Shown here: positions 61,030 through 64,000 of the stretch, in pieces
How the letters are laid out: every line of letters starts with the position of its first letter
How positions within the stretch are numbered: position 1 is the first letter of the stretch
NCBI GenBank assembly: GCA_033439685.1
Contig: JAUEDM010000001.1
Location: 1,922,001 to 1,986,000, forward strand
Direction: 5' to 3'
Length of the DNA stretch: 64,000 nt
Origin: Apodospora peruviana
Taxonomy: Eukaryota; Ascomycota; Sordariomycetes; Sordariales; Lasiosphaeriaceae
Position numbers and translations under genes: made by a program
The notes under the pieces: model-generated
The model's input: the letters and a program-made list of their open reading frames with translations, nothing else
Database searches by the model: none
Told to the model about the DNA's origin: nothing

Positions 61030-63277
61030 TCAACAAAAGAATTTATAAGCCCTCTTCCACAACGGCCAGCTGAGCTTCTCATCAACCTCCTGCTGCAACA
61101 AAATCGGCAGATTGAAGTCTCGTCTCCCCGTATCGATATCCATCTCGTCAATCTTGACCCACCGCGTCTTGAACCAGAACTTATGACCCAGATAAAACGC
61201 CGCCACGATGGGTACGCAGAGATACTGCAAGAAAAAGTTGGCCGCCACGTCCCTCGCGCTCTCTTGCAGAGGGGTATCGGTGTCGGCCCTTCCGGACCCG
61301 CCAGGCCGATCATCTCCTGTCCCAACGGTCGAAGTAGTCGTATGTATCGGCCACGCGGCGGTCCAAAACTGAGCAATCAGCACGACGATATTGAATATCA
61401 AGCCCAGCCAGGAGCCGGGCACCCCGGCCTGGGACCGGAACGCCAACTCGTCAAGCGAGCGCCCCTTTGCCGCCCACGCGTGGCGGAAACGGATGTGGCA
61501 GAGACAGATGGAGCCCCACGTGAAAATGGACGAGAGGCCGGACACGGCGAGGAGCCACGCCAGCACGTCGGACTGCGTCTCGAGATCGGCGAGGTAGCTG
61601 AGCAGTCCGACGAGCGCAGCAACGAGTATAGCCACAAGAGGCCGACCGCGGCGGTCGATATATCCCAAAATCTGCGGCGCCTGGCGCTGGTCCGCCAACG
61701 CAGCTAGCGTACGCGAGCTACCGAATACCGCGCTGTTGCCGACCGAGAGGACGGCGACGAGAATAACACTGTTCATTACGCCCGGCAGGACGTCGATGCC
61801 TGCGCTCTCGATGGCAATGACGAAGGGCGAGGCGGACGCGTCGGCCATGCTCTTGGCGCCTAGGAGCTCGGGGTGGTTGTACGGCACCAGCAGGCCGATG
61901 AGCGTGAGGGCGACGATGTAGAAGAGGGAGATGCGCCAAAAGACCTGCTTTATCGCGGTCGGCAGGGATTTGCGCGGGTTGGCAGCCTCGGCGGCGGCCA
62001 GGCCGACGAGTTCGGTGCCGGTAAAAGCGAAGGCGGCCGAGACGAAGACGGAGCAAAGCCCCTTAAATCCGTTGTGGAACGCGCCCGGGTCTGTCCAGTA
62101 TCGGCCGCCTATGTAGCCGTCGTCGGGGAAACCGCCTACATTTATTACGATGCCTAGGAGTCTGTACAACATCAAGGGTTAGGTACTGTTTGGTTGGTGC
62201 GGTGGGTTGATAGAGAGGAGAGCACTTACATGAATCCTATGACAGCTGTGATCTTGATGAGGGCAAAGACGAACTCAGCCTCACCGTAACCTTTGACACC
62301 AAACAGATTGATAATAAGTATGGCGAGAAGGAAGACGGTGACAAATACGGCTCGGTGCATGTTACTGTTCCAGTAGTTCAGGGTGATGGAGGCGGCGATG
62401 ATTTCGAGGGGCAACACGACCAACCACTGCAACGCGTAGCTTTGAGGAGGGGAGAACGTCAGCCATTTTTCTTGTCTCGTCGACATGTTAGATCCATCAA
62501 GAACTCACTTCCAACCCATGGCAAAGCCCCATGCTGGGTCGAGAAATCTCGTCGAGTAAGCTGAGAAGGAACCGGCAACGGGGAATGTGACGGCGAGTTC
62601 GCCGAGGGCCTGAACGGTACAGTACAGCATGATACCGATGAAGCCGTATGCTATCAAAAGCGAGGCCGGGCCGCCGATGTGAAGTGACTTGCCGGATGCA
62701 ACGAACAACCCGGTGCCTTTTTATAGCGTCATGTTAGTCTACCTTTAGACAAAGACGGGTGTGGCGCCGAAGCCTAAAACACGGATATGGAGTCCGAACC
62801 AGGGCCAAATTCGGGATCATGGGAAAGATCTCGGACTAGTTCTAGACCAAGAAAAGAAGACACGATTTCGGAAAAAGCCTTACCGATCGAACCACCGATC
62901 GCAATCATCTGCAAGTGTCTGCCCTTCAGCTCGCGCGCGAGCATGGTATTCGCGGTGCTGATGTTGGCGGCGTGCAGGTCAAAGTAGTGGCCGCCATGTT
63001 CCCTCGTGGCCACGCTCTCGACGTCCACGTCGGCCCTGTCAACCTGGTGGCCACCGGTACTGCCGCCATCGTCGTCGATGCCCGGTACGGGATACTTGGG
63101 CAAGATGCGCCGGTTCGGATCCCGGCGAAAGGAGTCGAGGAATCTCCGCACGGGTGGCTGCGGCGGCGGCTCGTAGACGGGTTCCCGCAGACTCCAGGTG
63201 CTCCCTTGCCGGAAGGAGTCCTCTTTGACGCTGAGCCTGTTCATCTCGATGGCGCCGCGGTCCGGGGGTGGAGGCAT
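61030..63277 (-). CDS. Amino acid permease (APC superfamily, YAT family)
   Basis: The exons are 63277-62884, 62716-62509, 62439-62230 and 62161-61030, giving 647 residues. A long hydrophilic N-terminus (about 120 residues, Pro/Arg/Asp-rich) precedes the family signature LKGRHLQMIAIGGSIGTGLF, formed across the first splice junction. Further hallmarks are LGELAVTFPVAGSFSAYSTR, FLDPAWGFAMGWNYALQWLV, AFAFTGTELVGLAAAEAANP, ISLFYIVALTLIGLLVPYNH and GRPLVAILVAALVGLLSYLA. About 12 membrane helices are expected, with a C-terminal cytosolic tail ending in AYKFFC. It should be a proton-coupled plasma-membrane amino acid importer of the GAP1/AGP/DIP5 type; substrate range cannot be read. The frame is open beyond 63277, but the first ATG is there; a second ATG 11 codons later (MNRLSV) is possible. 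Confidence 0.93.
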
Positions 63278-64000
63278 CGTCCCGTCCCTATGTCTCTCGT
63301 TCTTTTGTCTCGGCACGGCCCGTCTGGTCTCTCTCACCGACAAAGTCTCGTCTCACAACGCCGTTGCGCTCACAAATCGGGGTACCGTCCGTCGTCTGGA
63401 TCCTCAAGTGGTTTGGGCAATGGGCTGGTTCCGTTCATGGGCGAAGAAGGGAAGATTAAGCGTTTCCTAATCGCTGCGACTCGGCGGTCTCGTCATTTTA
63501 TTGCCCGTGGTGGCTGTGGTGCCTGCGCAGCATCATGGCTTTGCGATACTGGCGCTTGTTGCTCACGCGAGCCTCTCGTGACTGGCTTGGGCCAAGGTCA
63601 CTGGCTCTCACCAAGGACGGATAACACGATGGTGATATGGCTGGGTCCCAGTCAATTGTTCGACTGCGATGAGCATTGGGTCGAAATACCGACGATGGAA
63701 GGAACAAAAGGATGAGAAACATTGTTTGCGCCGCAGGCACCCCCAAGAAGGGCCAAGCGAGTTCTGGCTGTCCAGTGGTGTTCCATGGATGCTTATCACT
63801 GAGGTGGTGCTGCAGTCGACCCAGACTGGGTGACTGGCAGACTCGCCAGGGCTGGGCTCTGCTGTCAGTGGGGGTTCCATTGGACCCGACGGGATGATGT
63901 GCGACAGGGGCCTGGTGCAGTCGCAGCCCGACACCCTGGGGCAGAGTGGATGTGGTGGTGGGGTCGAAGCGAGAGACTTGAGTCTGAAGATTAGGGGGGG
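63278..64000. other. Permease 5' flank to window end
   Basis: Upstream region of the amino acid permease. No supported gene. The window ends in a G-run. Confidence 0.45.

Overview
The window is nuclear DNA from a filamentous ascomycete, most likely a Sordariomycete and perhaps Sordariales. The evidence is short introns (about 50-95 nt) with GT..AG ends and CTAAC-type branch sites, long gene-poor spacers, fungus-specific families (DUF7514, CSN12, Kre9/Knh1-like GPI protein, PXA-type peroxisomal ABC transporter) and a NADPH-type D-xylose reductase. There are no operons, phage, IS elements or CRISPR arrays. Species cannot be fixed from sequence alone.

Layout. 1-1476 (-): edge-truncated conserved ascomycete protein. 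3034-3220: heptamer tandem repeat. About 5174-6775 (-): broken adenylosuccinate synthase copy. 8398-10719 (+): DUF7514 protein. 11624-12472 (-): GNAT acetyltransferase. 13289-14312 (-): ribosomal protein eL20, divergent from CSN12 (+, 14917-16730). 19081-19229: AAC/ACT microsatellite beside a BTB protein (-, 19460-20403). 22123 to about 23265 (-): BEM46-like hydrolase pseudogene. 24645-25947 (+): SDS22. 27043-28472 (-): xylose reductase. 31011-32377 (-): single-pass membrane protein. 33908-36587 (-): peroxisomal ABCD transporter. 40248-41871 (+): PSR/SCP-type phosphatase. 43645-45045 (-): unknown, possibly mitochondrial protein. About 45440-46800 (+): non-coding, multi-intron host of C/D box snoRNAs. 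46936-48450 (-): PI-PLC X-domain protein. 50734-51252 (+): small secreted NTF2-like protein. 53324-54089 (+): GPI-anchored cell-surface protein. 57984-60190 (+): UTP-glucose-1-phosphate uridylyltransferase. 61030-63277 (-): amino acid permease.

Most genes are unrelated housekeeping functions: translation (eL20 and snoRNA-guided rRNA methylation), phosphatase control (SDS22, PSR), sugar metabolism (xylose reductase, UGP), peroxisomal fatty-acid import and cell-surface functions. There is no metabolite cluster.

The most unusual region is the snoRNA host gene. Successive introns each carry one C/D snoRNA, and at two places an acceptor AG directly abuts a donor GT, so the intervening exon would have zero length. 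Other points of interest are three GC-AG introns among 27 inferred, and two pseudogenes that still keep their introns. All exon structures were derived by reading frame, splice signals and family similarity; no search or RNA evidence was available.
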